Both the position numbers and the translations under genes were made by a program. The notes beneath the pieces were generated by a model. It saw nothing but the letters and a program-made list of their open reading frames with translations, had not been told where the DNA came from and searched no databases. Shown here one piece after another: positions 7,719 through 16,301 of a DNA stretch of 45,983 nt. Each line of letters begins with the position of its first letter. Within the stretch, counting starts at the first letter, position 1. Source of the DNA: Clostridium sp. C8-1-8. Its GTDB lineage: Bacteria; Bacillota; Clostridia; Clostridiales; Clostridiaceae. The stretch covers positions 1 through 45,983 of the forward strand of contig NZ_JAABNO010000023.1 in NCBI RefSeq assembly GCF_009928445.1, read 5' to 3'.

Positions 7719-10700
7719 ATTAATAAAAGCATTTTTAAAAACACCATACAATTAATTGTTTTTATATTAGTAGTATCTATATTAGGTACTAAGGCTAAAG
7801 GCATTGAAAGCAACACAAAATTTAAAAGAGTAGAAATAGAAAAAGGATTGTCGCAAGCATCTGCACAGGTAATATTCCAGGACTCAAAGGGTTATATTTG
7901 GATAGGAACTTCTGACGGCGCTAATAGATATGATGGACAGCAATATAAAACCTATAAATATGAGCTTGATGACAGTAATAGTTTAACTTCTAATAATGTT
8001 GATGATATCGTACAAGATGACGATGGAGCTATATGGCTTGCAACTAGTAAGGGGTTAAATAGGCTGGATTCTAATACAGATAAAATTAAGAGGTATACAA
8101 GTAATTCAAATGATTCTAAGTCATTATCGGATAGCAATGTATGGGCATTGCTGAAAAGCAGAGATGGTAAGTTGTGGGTTGGAACAACTGCTGGCTTAGA
8201 CTTATATGATAAAAATACCGATAGCTTCAATAGATATAATAACAATCCTTCAGATGATAATAGCTTGAGTAATGATTTTATAACCTGCTTGTTTGAGGAT
8301 TTGGATGGAGTTATATGGATTGGAACAAAGAATGGTCTAAACTGTTATAATCCTAATACTAAGAAATTTACTCGTTATTATAGTAACCAATCTAATGATG
8401 CAGACCAGGATAGTAACTTTATTACAAAAATCTGTGAGGATAGTAGTGGAAACATATGGGTTGGTACTAACAGTAGCGGCATAAGAAAGTATAACAAGTA
8501 CAAAGGAACTTATATAGAATATAAGAATAGTGAAGAGAAGAACTCTATACCTTCTAATAGTATCCAAGCTCTATTTAGAGATTCTCTTGGCAATATGTGG
8601 GTGGGGACTAAGAATGGATTGAGCAAATATGATAGCGTAACCAATAAATTCGCTAATTTCCAAAACAAGTATTATGATTCTACAAGCCTTGTTAATGATG
8701 ATGTGGTAAGTATATATCAGGATAAGTCAGGACTTATTTGGATAGGTACTAACAAAGGAATAAGCACTTTTCAACCTCATATAAACTTTAAAAATTATAC
8801 TAAGAATCCAGCTGAAGGCAATGGGTTAAGTGATGAAATGATTGGCGGGATATATGAAGATGAAGATAATATACTTTGGGTAGGAACCAACTCTGGTAAG
8901 CTAAACAGCATTAACAGAGACACTGGGGAAGTTAAATACTATAGTAGTCAATTAAATTCTAAGATAAACAGCTTAACTGGTGATAAGCAAGGGCACATAT
9001 GGATTTCTACTATTGATGGACTTTATAAATTTGATAAAAATACATATCAATTTAAACTATATACAAAGACCTCAGATGAAAACTCCTTAACAGACAAAAA
9101 TGTTAAGTATACTTATATAGGTAGGGATGGAGTTCTTTGGATTTGTACTAGGCAAGGGTTAGACTCCTTTAATGAGGTTACAGGTAAGTTTACTCATTAT
9201 CAGGATATATTAAAAAAAAGCGGGGTATCAGATAATTTTATATCTTATGTTTTTGAAGATATGGATGGAATACTTTGGATAGGCTGTGGATTAGATGGTG
9301 GTCTAATAAAGTTTGACAAAACCACTAATAATATTAAGATATATAAAAGTAAAGATACTGACAACAATTCTCTTACATCAAATAGCATAAAGGCTATATC
9401 AGAAGATAAGCTTGGTAACTTGTGGATAGCAACAAATCACGGATTGAATAAGTTTAATAAAGAAAAAGAACAATTCGAAAGATATACTGAGAAAGACGGA
9501 TTGGTTAATAATTATGTTTATGGAGTCCTATTGGACGACTATAATAATCCATGGGTAAGTACCAATGGGGGGATATCAAAGTTTGATGTAAATAAAGGTT
9601 CTTTTGTAAGCTATGATGAGTCAGATGGACTTCAAGGTAATGAGTTCAATGAATATTCCTTTTATAAAAGTAAGTCCGGAGAAATGTTTTTTGGAGGTAT
9701 AAACGGTCTGAGCAGTTTTTATCCTTCTGAAATAATTGAAACAGGATATGTTCCGCAAACAATTATACAAAAACTTAAGGTTCTAAACAAAGAAGTAGAG
9801 ATTTCCGATGAAATAAAGCTAAAATATAATGAAAATTATTTTAATTTTAATTTCTTCTTGGTTGACTATAAAAATACAGATAAAAATGAATATGCTTATA
9901 TGCTTGAAGGTGTAGACAAGGATTGGGTATACTCCTCTAATAGAAATAGTGCGTCCTATACTAATATTGATAGTGGAACTTATGTATTCAAAGTTAAAGG
10001 GAAGAATAGTAGTGGAGTATGGAGTAAACCAGCAAGTATAAAGATTATAGTAAGTAAACCGCCATGGAGATCGGGATATGCTTATATGCTGTATTTTCTT
10101 GTCTTTGTTGTTATCGTGTACTTCATTTGGAATTACGTTAGTATACTTGAAAACTTAGTTAAGCAAAGAACTGTTGAGCTAAATAATAAGCTAAAGGAAA
10201 ATGAAGTTCTATATGCTAAACTAATAGATAATGAGAAGATTAAGAATAACTATTTTGTTAATCTATCACATGAGCTAAAAACACCTTTAAATGTTATACT
10301 TTCTGCAGTTCAACTTATTAACAACTATGATGGTGACGAAAATAGGATAGGTAGAGAAAAGTTAAAAGATTACATGAATATTATTGATAGAAATTCTAAT
10401 AGGCTTTTAAGGGTTATTAATGATATCATAGATTCCTCGAAAATAGAAGCTGGCCAATATAATATAAAAATAGAAGAGGTTGACATAGTTAATTTAGTGG
10501 AAGATACTGCACTTTCAATGAAAGAATATATAGAAAGTAATGGTATAGAGCTGATAATTGATCCTGAGGTTGAAGAAAAGAAAATTTTGTGTGATCCTAA
10601 TGAAATAGAAAGATGTGTAGTTAATCTACTGTCCAATGCGACTAAATTTACAGATAAAGGTGGTAGGATAACGGTTTTACTAAATGATCTAGGAAATTCT

Positions 10701-10943
10701 GTTAGAATATCCGTTAAAGATACTGGTATTGGTATATCTGAAGAAAACCAACGCATCATATTTCAGCGCTTTGGACAAGTAGACAGTAAGAGTGTTAGAA
10801 ATAAGATGGGTAGTGGCATAGGTCTTACTTTGGTGAAGCATTTAGCTGATTTACATAAAGGTACTGTAGAAGTGAAAAGTAAATTAAAACAAGGTAGTGA
10901 GTTTATAATAACTCTACCTGTAAATCCACAAGAGGATATATAG
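7719..10943 (+). CDS. Double beta-propeller sensor histidine kinase
   Basis: Membrane sensor kinase of two-component-regulator-propeller type. Order: signal peptide (about 1-25), fourteen Reg_prop blades with recurring GxIWIGTxxGLxxY motifs (about 40-680, enough for two seven-bladed propellers), a Y_Y_Y domain (about 690-780), one membrane helix (near 795), HisKA with the phosphorylatable His in NLSHELKTPLN (about H851), and HATPase with N, G1 and G2 boxes (NLLSNATKF, DTGIGIS, GSGIGLTL). Unlike Bacteroides HTCS proteins it lacks receiver and AraC domains, so it needs a separate partner; the LytTR gene downstream is one possibility. The only upstream ATG (7668) has no ribosome binding site and would put 17 non-signal residues first, while ATT at 7719 follows AGGAGGGG with ideal spacing and begins a perfect signal peptide. 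The propellers probably sense an external ligand, perhaps a glycan. Confidence 0.9.
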   Translation: MNKSIFKNTIQLIVFILVVSILGTKAKGIESNTKFKRVEIEKGLSQASAQVIFQDSKGYIWIGTSDGANRYDGQQYKTYKYELDDSNSLTSNNVDDIVQDDDGAIWLATSKGLNRLDSNTDKIKRYTSNSNDSKSLSDSNVWALLKSRDGKLWVGTTAGLDLYDKNTDSFNRYNNNPSDDNSLSNDFITCLFEDLDGVIWIGTKNGLNCYNPNTKKFTRYYSNQSNDADQDSNFITKICEDSSGNIWVGTNSSGIRKYNKYKGTYIEYKNSEEKNSIPSNSIQALFRDSLGNMWVGTKNGLSKYDSVTNKFANFQNKYYDSTSLVNDDVVSIYQDKSGLIWIGTNKGISTFQPHINFKNYTKNPAEGNGLSDEMIGGIYEDEDNILWVGTNSGKLNSINRDTGEVKYYSSQLNSKINSLTGDKQGHIWISTIDGLYKFDKNTYQFKLYTKTSDENSLTDKNVKYTYIGRDGVLWICTRQGLDSFNEVTGKFTHYQDILKKSGVSDNFISYVFEDMDGILWIGCGLDGGLIKFDKTTNNIKIYKSKDTDNNSLTSNSIKAISEDKLGNLWIATNHGLNKFNKEKEQFERYTEKDGLVNNYVYGVLLDDYNNPWVSTNGGISKFDVNKGSFVSYDESDGLQGNEFNEYSFYKSKSGEMFFGGINGLSSFYPSEIIETGYVPQTIIQKLKVLNKEVEISDEIKLKYNENYFNFNFFLVDYKNTDKNEYAYMLEGVDKDWVYSSNRNSASYTNIDSGTYVFKVKGKNSSGVWSKPASIKIIVSKPPWRSGYAYMLYFLVFVVIVYFIWNYVSILENLVKQRTVELNNKLKENEVLYAKLIDNEKIKNNYFVNLSHELKTPLNVILSAVQLINNYDGDENRIGREKLKDYMNIIDRNSNRLLRVINDIIDSSKIEAGQYNIKIEEVDIVNLVEDTALSMKEYIESNGIELIIDPEVEEKKILCDPNEIERCVVNLLSNATKFTDKGGRITVLLNDLGNSVRISVKDTGIGISEENQRIIFQRFGQVDSKSVRNKMGSGIGLTLVKHLADLHKGTVEVKSKLKQGSEFIITLPVNPQEDI

Positions 10944-10961
10944 AAGACCTGTGAATATTCT

Positions 10962-11002
10962 AATAATAAGCACTTCAATGAAGAGTTGGAGTGCTTATTA
11001 TA
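10962..11002 (+). terminator. Stem-loop after the propeller kinase
   Basis: ATAATAAGCACTTCAA pairs with TTGGAGTGCTTATTAT apart from a T-G wobble, with a short loop. Only a weak T-tract (TATTTACTT) follows. Confidence 0.65.
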
Positions 11003-11119
11003 TTTACTTCGATTTAAGCTGACGATGTTGTTAAAGGTGAATATAATTTGAATATAACAATAACAAATTTGAATTATAATAAATATAATATTATAATCAA
11101 TTAAATCAGGGTGAGTTTG

Positions 11120-11611
11120 TTGGGGAAAAGAAGAAGCAATCAGATAAGTAGTGAATTTAGTAATATATATTACAATGAAAATAGAGTATTTGCTTTCTTG
11201 AGTGGTTATATCGCTAATGGTAATGCTATAGTGCCATTTGCAGCTTCAAACATACAAATAAGTTTAAGAAGTTTTTTAATTGGATTGGCTGTTCATTTAA
11301 AAGAAAATGATGGAGAACTTTTAGATTTTGATAATGATGTCATTACTGATGATCCTATAAATAGGTGCTTATTTCCTAGCGGAGGTCAAGATGAAAATAG
11401 ATTTGTAGGAATATTATCAGTTTATAGTTCTAATGGTAATGCCATTGCACCAAGTCTCAACTACAACATACAGATAAGCTTAAAAACTTTTATAATAGTA
11501 ATGTTGAGTTATTATAGAGAGGCAATTCCTCAGTTACACTTTAAGAATAATGACTATGTACTTCCGGAAAAAGTTAATAAGATACTTGAGAGATTATTTA
11601 TAGTTGGATAG
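11120..11611 (+). CDS. Hypothetical protein with a duplicated NGNAI...NIQISL module
   Basis: Not recognised. The 163-aa product contains two copies of a roughly 33-residue module. Copy 1 has FLSGYIANGNAIVPF then NIQISLRSFLI (about 27-53); copy 2 has ILSVYSSNGNAIAPS then NIQISLKTFII (about 95-122). A linker of about 40 residues separates them. No signal peptide. The frame is open from a GTG at 11111, but AGGGTGA (11109-11115) is better placed as ribosome binding site for TTG at 11120. No operon partner: a terminator precedes it and the Rrf2 promoter follows. The pattern suggests a repeated structural fold, possibly self-assembling; that is inference. Confidence 0.7.
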   Translation: MGKRRSNQISSEFSNIYYNENRVFAFLSGYIANGNAIVPFAASNIQISLRSFLIGLAVHLKENDGELLDFDNDVITDDPINRCLFPSGGQDENRFVGILSVYSSNGNAIAPSLNYNIQISLKTFIIVMLSYYREAIPQLHFKNNDYVLPEKVNKILERLFIVG

Positions 11612-11651
11612 AAATTCTATTAGAAGTAGACTTTAAATAGTATAACTAAGG

Positions 11652-11681
11652 TTGATTATATTATTTCAAATTTTGTATAAT
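11652..11681 (+). promoter_or_regulatory. SigA-type promoter of the Rrf2 gene
   Basis: TTGATT and TATAAT with an 18-base spacer, about 96 bases before the GTG start. Rrf2 repressors often regulate themselves, but no clear palindrome was seen over the promoter. Confidence 0.55.
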
Positions 11682-11777
11682 GTATATATGATATTTTAAA
11701 GTATATTTTTTGTTAAGATATAAAGTTATAAATATGTAGGTAAATAAAAAACATAAGAATGTAGGATGGGTGATTTT

Positions 11778-12212
11778 GTGAAAGTTTCAACTAAAGGAAG
11801 ATATGGACTAAAAGCATTGATAGATTTAGCTATTAACTCAGGTGAAGAAACAGTTACTATCAAAAGTATTTCTGAAAGACAAAATATATCAGAAGGTTAT
11901 TTGGAGCAAATATTTTGTGTTTTGAGAAGAAGTGGTTTGGTTATAGGAAGAAAAGGGGCACAAGGAGGGTATTCTCTATCTAAGACTCCGGCAGATGTAA
12001 CAATAGGTGAAATACTCAGAATATTGGAAGGAAGCTTAGTGTTAGTAGATATCAACCATGATAAGGATATTGATAGTTTGGACAAATGTATAAATGATAA
12101 TCTTTGGGATATGATAAATAAGAAAATAAATAACTATTTTGATTCTATAACCCTTGAAGATTTGGTTAACAAATATAAGGATAGCACTGATAATATAGTG
12201 TATTTTATTTAA
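11778..12212 (+). CDS. Rrf2 family transcriptional regulator, CymR-like
   Basis: Winged-helix DNA-binding repressor of the Rrf2 family, 144 aa. It starts with the family signature KVSTKGRYGLKALIDLA, followed by the recognition helix region ISEGYLEQIF and the wing GRKGAQGGYSLS. The C-terminus (LEDLVNKY...YFI) resembles Bacillus subtilis CymR, the repressor of cysteine/sulfur genes, rather than IscR. Only one cysteine lies in the region where IscR has its three Fe-S ligands, so an iron-sulfur cluster is unlikely. The in-frame ATG at 11766 is upstream of the family start; GTG at 11778, preceded by GGGTGA, is chosen. Monocistronic with its own promoter and terminator. The regulon cannot be seen from here. 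Confidence 0.85.
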   Translation: MKVSTKGRYGLKALIDLAINSGEETVTIKSISERQNISEGYLEQIFCVLRRSGLVIGRKGAQGGYSLSKTPADVTIGEILRILEGSLVLVDINHDKDIDSLDKCINDNLWDMINKKINNYFDSITLEDLVNKYKDSTDNIVYFI

Positions 12213-12237
12213 GATGAAAATTATTATGAGTTTTTGT

Positions 12238-12267
12238 AAAGGGCTTTATTTTAAAATAAAGCCCTTT
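12238..12267 (+). terminator. Rho-independent terminator of the Rrf2 gene
   Basis: A perfect 30-base palindrome, AAAGGGCTTTATTTT with its complement, shortly after the stop codon. Confidence 0.85.
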
Positions 12268-12377
12268 AATTTTAAATGAAAAGTATAATAGTTCTTTGTT
12301 AAAGTATAATTGTAAACTATATTAAATGCGGTCTGCAATGAAAAAACAAGAGATGAAGTTATTTGGTAGGAGAAGAT

Positions 12378-13124
12378 ATGCTAAATATTTATATATGCGA
12401 TAGTAACGAAAAGTCTAGAAAGAATACAGAAGAAGTTATTGATAGAATAATAAAAAAACATAATATAGAAGCAGTTATTGCTATTAGTACTGCTAAGCCT
12501 GAGGATATTATCAATAAAGCTTATCAAGCCAGAGAAAATAATGTGTATATAATTGACACTAAGCTTGAAGGCAATATGAATGGCTTTAGCTTAGGGAGAG
12601 AAATAAGAAATTTTGATGTTGAGGGATATATAATATTTCTTACAAGATACATTGAACTAATTATGCTAACTTTTGATTATAAATTAAGAGTATTGGACTA
12701 TATAAATAAAGAAGACCCTGGGAAGGTTAGAACTAGATTGGAAGAGTGTTTAATAAAATGCAATTATGAAGTTATAAACATTAAAAAAAAGAGTGAAAGT
12801 AAAAATCTAAGAATAAAAGCTTTTAATAAAATTATAAATATTAGTCAATACGATATAGAATATATAGAAACTATTGATTCTAATCACAAGCTTAGAATAA
12901 GAACAGTAAGTAAGGAAATTGAAGCTTATGGGACTCTTAAGGATATACAAAAGCATTTAGATAATAATATTTTTGTTCGTTGTCACAGGTCCTATATAGT
13001 AAACATGAATCAAATTTTAGAAATAGACAAGAGTAAGCATGTGGTTATTACTAAAAGTGGTAGTTTATGTTATGTGTCTAAAAGTTTTATGAAAGATTTT
13101 ATAGATAAGACAGAGGAGTTTTAA
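12378..13124 (+). CDS. LytTR family response regulator (AgrA/VirR type)
   Basis: Two-domain transcription factor of 248 aa: an N-terminal receiver (about 1-125) and a C-terminal LytTR DNA-binding domain (about 145-245, containing YIETIDSNHKLRI, FVRCHRSYIVN and the final SKSFM). The likely phospho-acceptor is D60 in VYIIDTKLEG; acidic N-terminal residues are reduced (CDSNE) and the usual signalling Thr/Lys pair is partly recognisable (FLTRY, YINKED), so phosphorylation may be weak. ATG at 12378 follows GGAGAAG; the TTG at 12363 is rejected. AgrA-type proteins usually sit beside a peptide-sensing kinase (AgrC/VirS); none is adjacent. A partner could be the propeller kinase or lie elsewhere. Confidence 0.88.
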   Translation: MLNIYICDSNEKSRKNTEEVIDRIIKKHNIEAVIAISTAKPEDIINKAYQARENNVYIIDTKLEGNMNGFSLGREIRNFDVEGYIIFLTRYIELIMLTFDYKLRVLDYINKEDPGKVRTRLEECLIKCNYEVINIKKKSESKNLRIKAFNKIINISQYDIEYIETIDSNHKLRIRTVSKEIEAYGTLKDIQKHLDNNIFVRCHRSYIVNMNQILEIDKSKHVVITKSGSLCYVSKSFMKDFIDKTEEF

Positions 13125-13252
13125 ATATATATAATTATTTAGTGTTTTAATTATAGTTTTAATCATATTAATGTTTAGATTAAAATCAAATGTCTTGAAA
13201 CAGCTTTATTTATACTTTATGCAAAAAATAATTTGAATTAAAGATGTAGAAA

Positions 13253-13266
13253 ACCTTTACAAAGGT
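13253..13266. promoter_or_regulatory. Palindrome upstream of the chemosensory operon
   Basis: ACCTTT-AC-AAAGGT, a perfect 6-bp inverted repeat 91 bases before cheY. Possibly an operator; no matching site was noticed elsewhere in the window. Confidence 0.3.
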
Positions 13267-13356
13267 ATACGGATGAAATTAATATTCATTACTGTGTTAA
13301 TATTAAGAAAATAAATACGATATTAATAGTGTTGGATATTAAATTGAGGTGCTGAA

Positions 13357-13713
13357 ATGAAAAAGGTAATGATTGTTGATGATTCAAGTTTTTTGAGATT
13401 AAGTTTAAAGAAACTATTAGAAAGTGCTGGTTTTGAGGTTGTTGCAGAGGCAGCAGATGGTCTGGAAGCCTTAGAAAAGTATAATACTTATAAACCAGAT
13501 ATAATGTCAATGGATATAACTATGCCTAACTTAAATGGTATAGACACTATAAAGGAACTTAAGGCAATAGATAAAAATGTAAAGATTATAGTGGTTTCTT
13601 CATTGGGTCATGAAGATCAAGTAAAGAAAGCTTTTTTAGCTGGTGCTGTCAATTTTGTTGTAAAGCCTTTTAAAGAAGAATTTATAAAAGAGGCCTTCAG
13701 TAAAGTCATATAA
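13357..13713 (+). CDS. cheY: CheY-like chemotaxis response regulator
   Basis: Stand-alone receiver domain of 118 aa that takes phosphate from CheA and acts on an output target, classically the flagellar switch. All key residues are visible: the acidic pair D8/D9 in MIVDDSS, phospho-acceptor D53 in SMDITMPNLNG, the signalling hydroxyl near S81 (VVSSLG) and K103 in VVKPF. The ribosome binding site GAGGTG precedes the ATG. First gene of cheY-cheA-cheW-mcp, with spacings of only about 15-25 bases, so one transcript. No flagellar genes are nearby, so whether the output is motility is open. Confidence 0.92.
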   Translation: MKKVMIVDDSSFLRLSLKKLLESAGFEVVAEAADGLEALEKYNTYKPDIMSMDITMPNLNGIDTIKELKAIDKNVKIIVVSSLGHEDQVKKAFLAGAVNFVVKPFKEEFIKEAFSKVI

Positions 13714-13734
13714 CTGATTGGGGTGAATAGTTTA

Positions 13735-15795
13735 ATGGGTGAGTCTTTTGATAAAGAAATAGTAGAGCTTTATATTTCTGAGACAAGCAGTCTTGTAGAG
13801 GGGCTAGAAAGAATATCTTTAGAAATAAGTGATTGTTCAGTGCTTTATGAGAATATTAATGAAATATTTAGAGTTATGCATACTATAAAAGGAAATTCAG
13901 CTATAATGAATTTTTCTGCAATAGCCAATTATGCTCATTCTTTAGAAGACTTGTTTGATAAATTGAGAAATCTAAAGTTAATGAATGTAGAGTGTTCAAA
14001 AATATCAGATTTTATATTGAGTTTTATAGACTATGTGTCTAGGCAATTAGAAGTTATTGAAAATGGAGATATGCCTTCTGAATCCTCAGAGGCATATGTC
14101 ATTGATATAAAGGAGTATTTGGCTCTTTTATGCAACAATGTGTCAGAATATTCTGGAAAAGAGGCACCTTCCACATCTTCATTAACAATGGAGTTTAACA
14201 TAAGCTTTTTAGAAGGATGTGGAATGGAGAATATTAGAGCTTTCACTATTGTTCACAACTTGAAAGATATGGGAAAGGTTTTAGAATATAAGCCTAAGGA
14301 TATTGAAGAAAATGAAAAATCCATGGATGAGATAATAAAAGATGGATTTTATATTAAACTTCAATGTGAACATAGTGAAGAAAAGGTATTAGAAACCATA
14401 AATGAAATAGCTTTTATAAAAGAAATAAAAGTTATTAAAGACAAGGTTGATAATATAGATAATAGAAGTTCTAGTATTACAAAGGAAGTATTAGATAAAG
14501 AACAGAATAACAATAAGAATGAAGTTATAAGTACTGAAAGTTCAGTTGTTGAAAAAAATGTAGAGGATATAAAGACTGAAACGATTCCTTGTAAGTCTAA
14601 TGAATGTAAGTCAGAAGAGCAAAAGAAGCACAAGGTAAAAAATGAAACATTAAGTGTGGATGTAGACAAGTTAGATTATTTATTTGATTTAGTAGGAGAA
14701 ATAGCTATAGCTGAAGCTGCTGTAACAAAGAATAAATTAATTTCTGATATAGAGGCGGAAGAAGATGAAACTTTTAATAAAGCAGTTAGAAATTTAAGAA
14801 AGCTTATAGATAATATGCAGAATACTGTAATGGCTATAAGAATGGTTCCTCTTGCATCTACCTTTCAAAAGATGCATAGGTTAGTTAGGGACATGAGTAA
14901 AAAGCTTAATAAAGATGTAGAACTTGAAATAATTGGTGAAGAGACAGAAGTAGATAAAAGCGTCATAGAGCATATCTCCGATCCCTTAATGCATATTATT
15001 AGGAATTCAATGGATCATGGGGTAGAAGATCCAAAGGAAAGAGTTACAGCTAATAAATCACCAAAAGGAAAAATTACCTTAGAAGCTAAAAATATGGAGG
15101 GATATGTTTGGGTTGTTATAAAGGATGATGGAAAAGGACTGGATAAAAATAAGATATATGAGAAAGCAGTAGATAGAGGAATAACAAATAAAAATATAGA
15201 GGAGTTAAGTGATGAAGAAATATTCTCCTTCATATTTGCAGCAGGTCTGTCAACTAATGAAAACGTTACCGAGTATTCTGGAAGAGGGGTTGGAATGGAT
15301 GTTGTAACTAAGAATATTGAAAAGGTAAGAGGAAAGGTAAGTGTTGAAAGCACACAGAATGTAGGTACCACTATATACATAAAGATACCTCTTACACTTG
15401 CAATAATACAAGGAATGTTTGTAAAAGTTGGACAAAGTCAATTTGTAATCCCAACCAATTTTATAAAAGAATGCTTTAGGGAGAGCACAAACGAAATAAT
15501 TACTGACCATAATGGAAAAGAGATGGTCTATATAAGAGGAAAAACCTATGAACTTATAAGATTATCCAATTACTTTGCCATAAATGGTTTAAAGGGTAGG
15601 ACTAAAGAAGGAATAGTTATAATGACCGAGTATGAATCGAAAGTAAAATGTATATTTGTAGATGAACTTTTAGGAGAACAGCAAATAGTAATAAAGCCAT
15701 TACCTGAAATGTTTAAACATTTAAAATATATAACTGGCTGCACCATAATGGGAGATGGAACTATATCTTTAATTATTGATATGACTACAATTTAG
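13735..15795 (+). CDS. cheA: Chemotaxis histidine kinase CheA
   Basis: Central kinase of the chemosensory complex, 686 aa. P1 HPt domain with phosphorylated His at H49 (FRVMHTIKGNSA); probable CheY-binding P2 (about 155-230); an acidic, low-complexity linker (about 240-300); P3 dimerisation (VDKLDYLFDLVGE); P4 ATPase with N-box HIIRNSMDHG, DDGKGLD and GRGVGMDVV; and P5 CheW-like domain to the end. The in-frame GTG at 13723 lies inside GGGGTGA, the ribosome binding site for ATG at 13735, so the latter is chosen. It is followed by cheW after 16 bases. Length and domain set are normal for class II CheA. Confidence 0.94.
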   Translation: MGESFDKEIVELYISETSSLVEGLERISLEISDCSVLYENINEIFRVMHTIKGNSAIMNFSAIANYAHSLEDLFDKLRNLKLMNVECSKISDFILSFIDYVSRQLEVIENGDMPSESSEAYVIDIKEYLALLCNNVSEYSGKEAPSTSSLTMEFNISFLEGCGMENIRAFTIVHNLKDMGKVLEYKPKDIEENEKSMDEIIKDGFYIKLQCEHSEEKVLETINEIAFIKEIKVIKDKVDNIDNRSSSITKEVLDKEQNNNKNEVISTESSVVEKNVEDIKTETIPCKSNECKSEEQKKHKVKNETLSVDVDKLDYLFDLVGEIAIAEAAVTKNKLISDIEAEEDETFNKAVRNLRKLIDNMQNTVMAIRMVPLASTFQKMHRLVRDMSKKLNKDVELEIIGEETEVDKSVIEHISDPLMHIIRNSMDHGVEDPKERVTANKSPKGKITLEAKNMEGYVWVVIKDDGKGLDKNKIYEKAVDRGITNKNIEELSDEEIFSFIFAAGLSTNENVTEYSGRGVGMDVVTKNIEKVRGKVSVESTQNVGTTIYIKIPLTLAIIQGMFVKVGQSQFVIPTNFIKECFRESTNEIITDHNGKEMVYIRGKTYELIRLSNYFAINGLKGRTKEGIVIMTEYESKVKCIFVDELLGEQQIVIKPLPEMFKHLKYITGCTIMGDGTISLIIDMTTI

Positions 15796-15811
15796 CTATG
15801 GAGGTGGAAAT

Positions 15812-16279
15812 ATGAGTAACTATTTTGAAGAGCAAATAGAAGAAAATGATACTATTAGCGAAAAATATATAACTTTCTATATTGATAAAGAATTCTATGC
15901 TATAGAAATAAAATATGTTTTAGAGATAATAGGCATACAACCGATAACGGAAATACCTAAGACTCCAGAGTTTATAAAAGGAATAATCAATCTTAGAGGT
16001 AAGATAATACCGGTGATGGATGTGAGGACAAAGTTTAATAAAGAGTTTATTCAGTATCATGAAAGAACCTGCATAATCGTAGTTGAGGTGGATAGAATTC
16101 CTACAGGGCTTATAGTAGATGGAGTTTCAGAAGTGTTAAAAATAGAAGACCATATGATATCTGCTGTACCAAGTCAGGAGCATGAACATACCTATATAAA
16201 GGGAATAGGAAGAATTGGAGAAGATATAAGAATAATATTAGACTGTAAAGAATTAATAAATGGAATAGAAATATACTAA
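15812..16279 (+). CDS. cheW: Chemotaxis coupling protein CheW
   Basis: Scaffold linking CheA to chemoreceptors. A single CheW domain of 155 aa with the usual motifs: an early strand YITFYIDKEFYAIEI, then ITEIPKTPEFIKGIINLRG followed by KIIPVMDV, and VDGVSEVL. The ribosome binding site GGAGGTGG precedes the ATG. It sits between cheA and the receptor gene, so all partners of a minimal signalling array are encoded together. Confidence 0.94.
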   Translation: MSNYFEEQIEENDTISEKYITFYIDKEFYAIEIKYVLEIIGIQPITEIPKTPEFIKGIINLRGKIIPVMDVRTKFNKEFIQYHERTCIIVVEVDRIPTGLIVDGVSEVLKIEDHMISAVPSQEHEHTYIKGIGRIGEDIRIILDCKELINGIEIY

Positions 16280-16301
16280 AGATAAAAAGGGGAAGGTAAT
16301 T

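Noticed and set aside
14361..14669. Minus-strand ORF inside cheA (and similar antisense ORFs in mcp, HK, helicase)
   Set aside because: Antisense to well-supported genes, low-complexity Ser/Leu composition, no ribosome binding sites.
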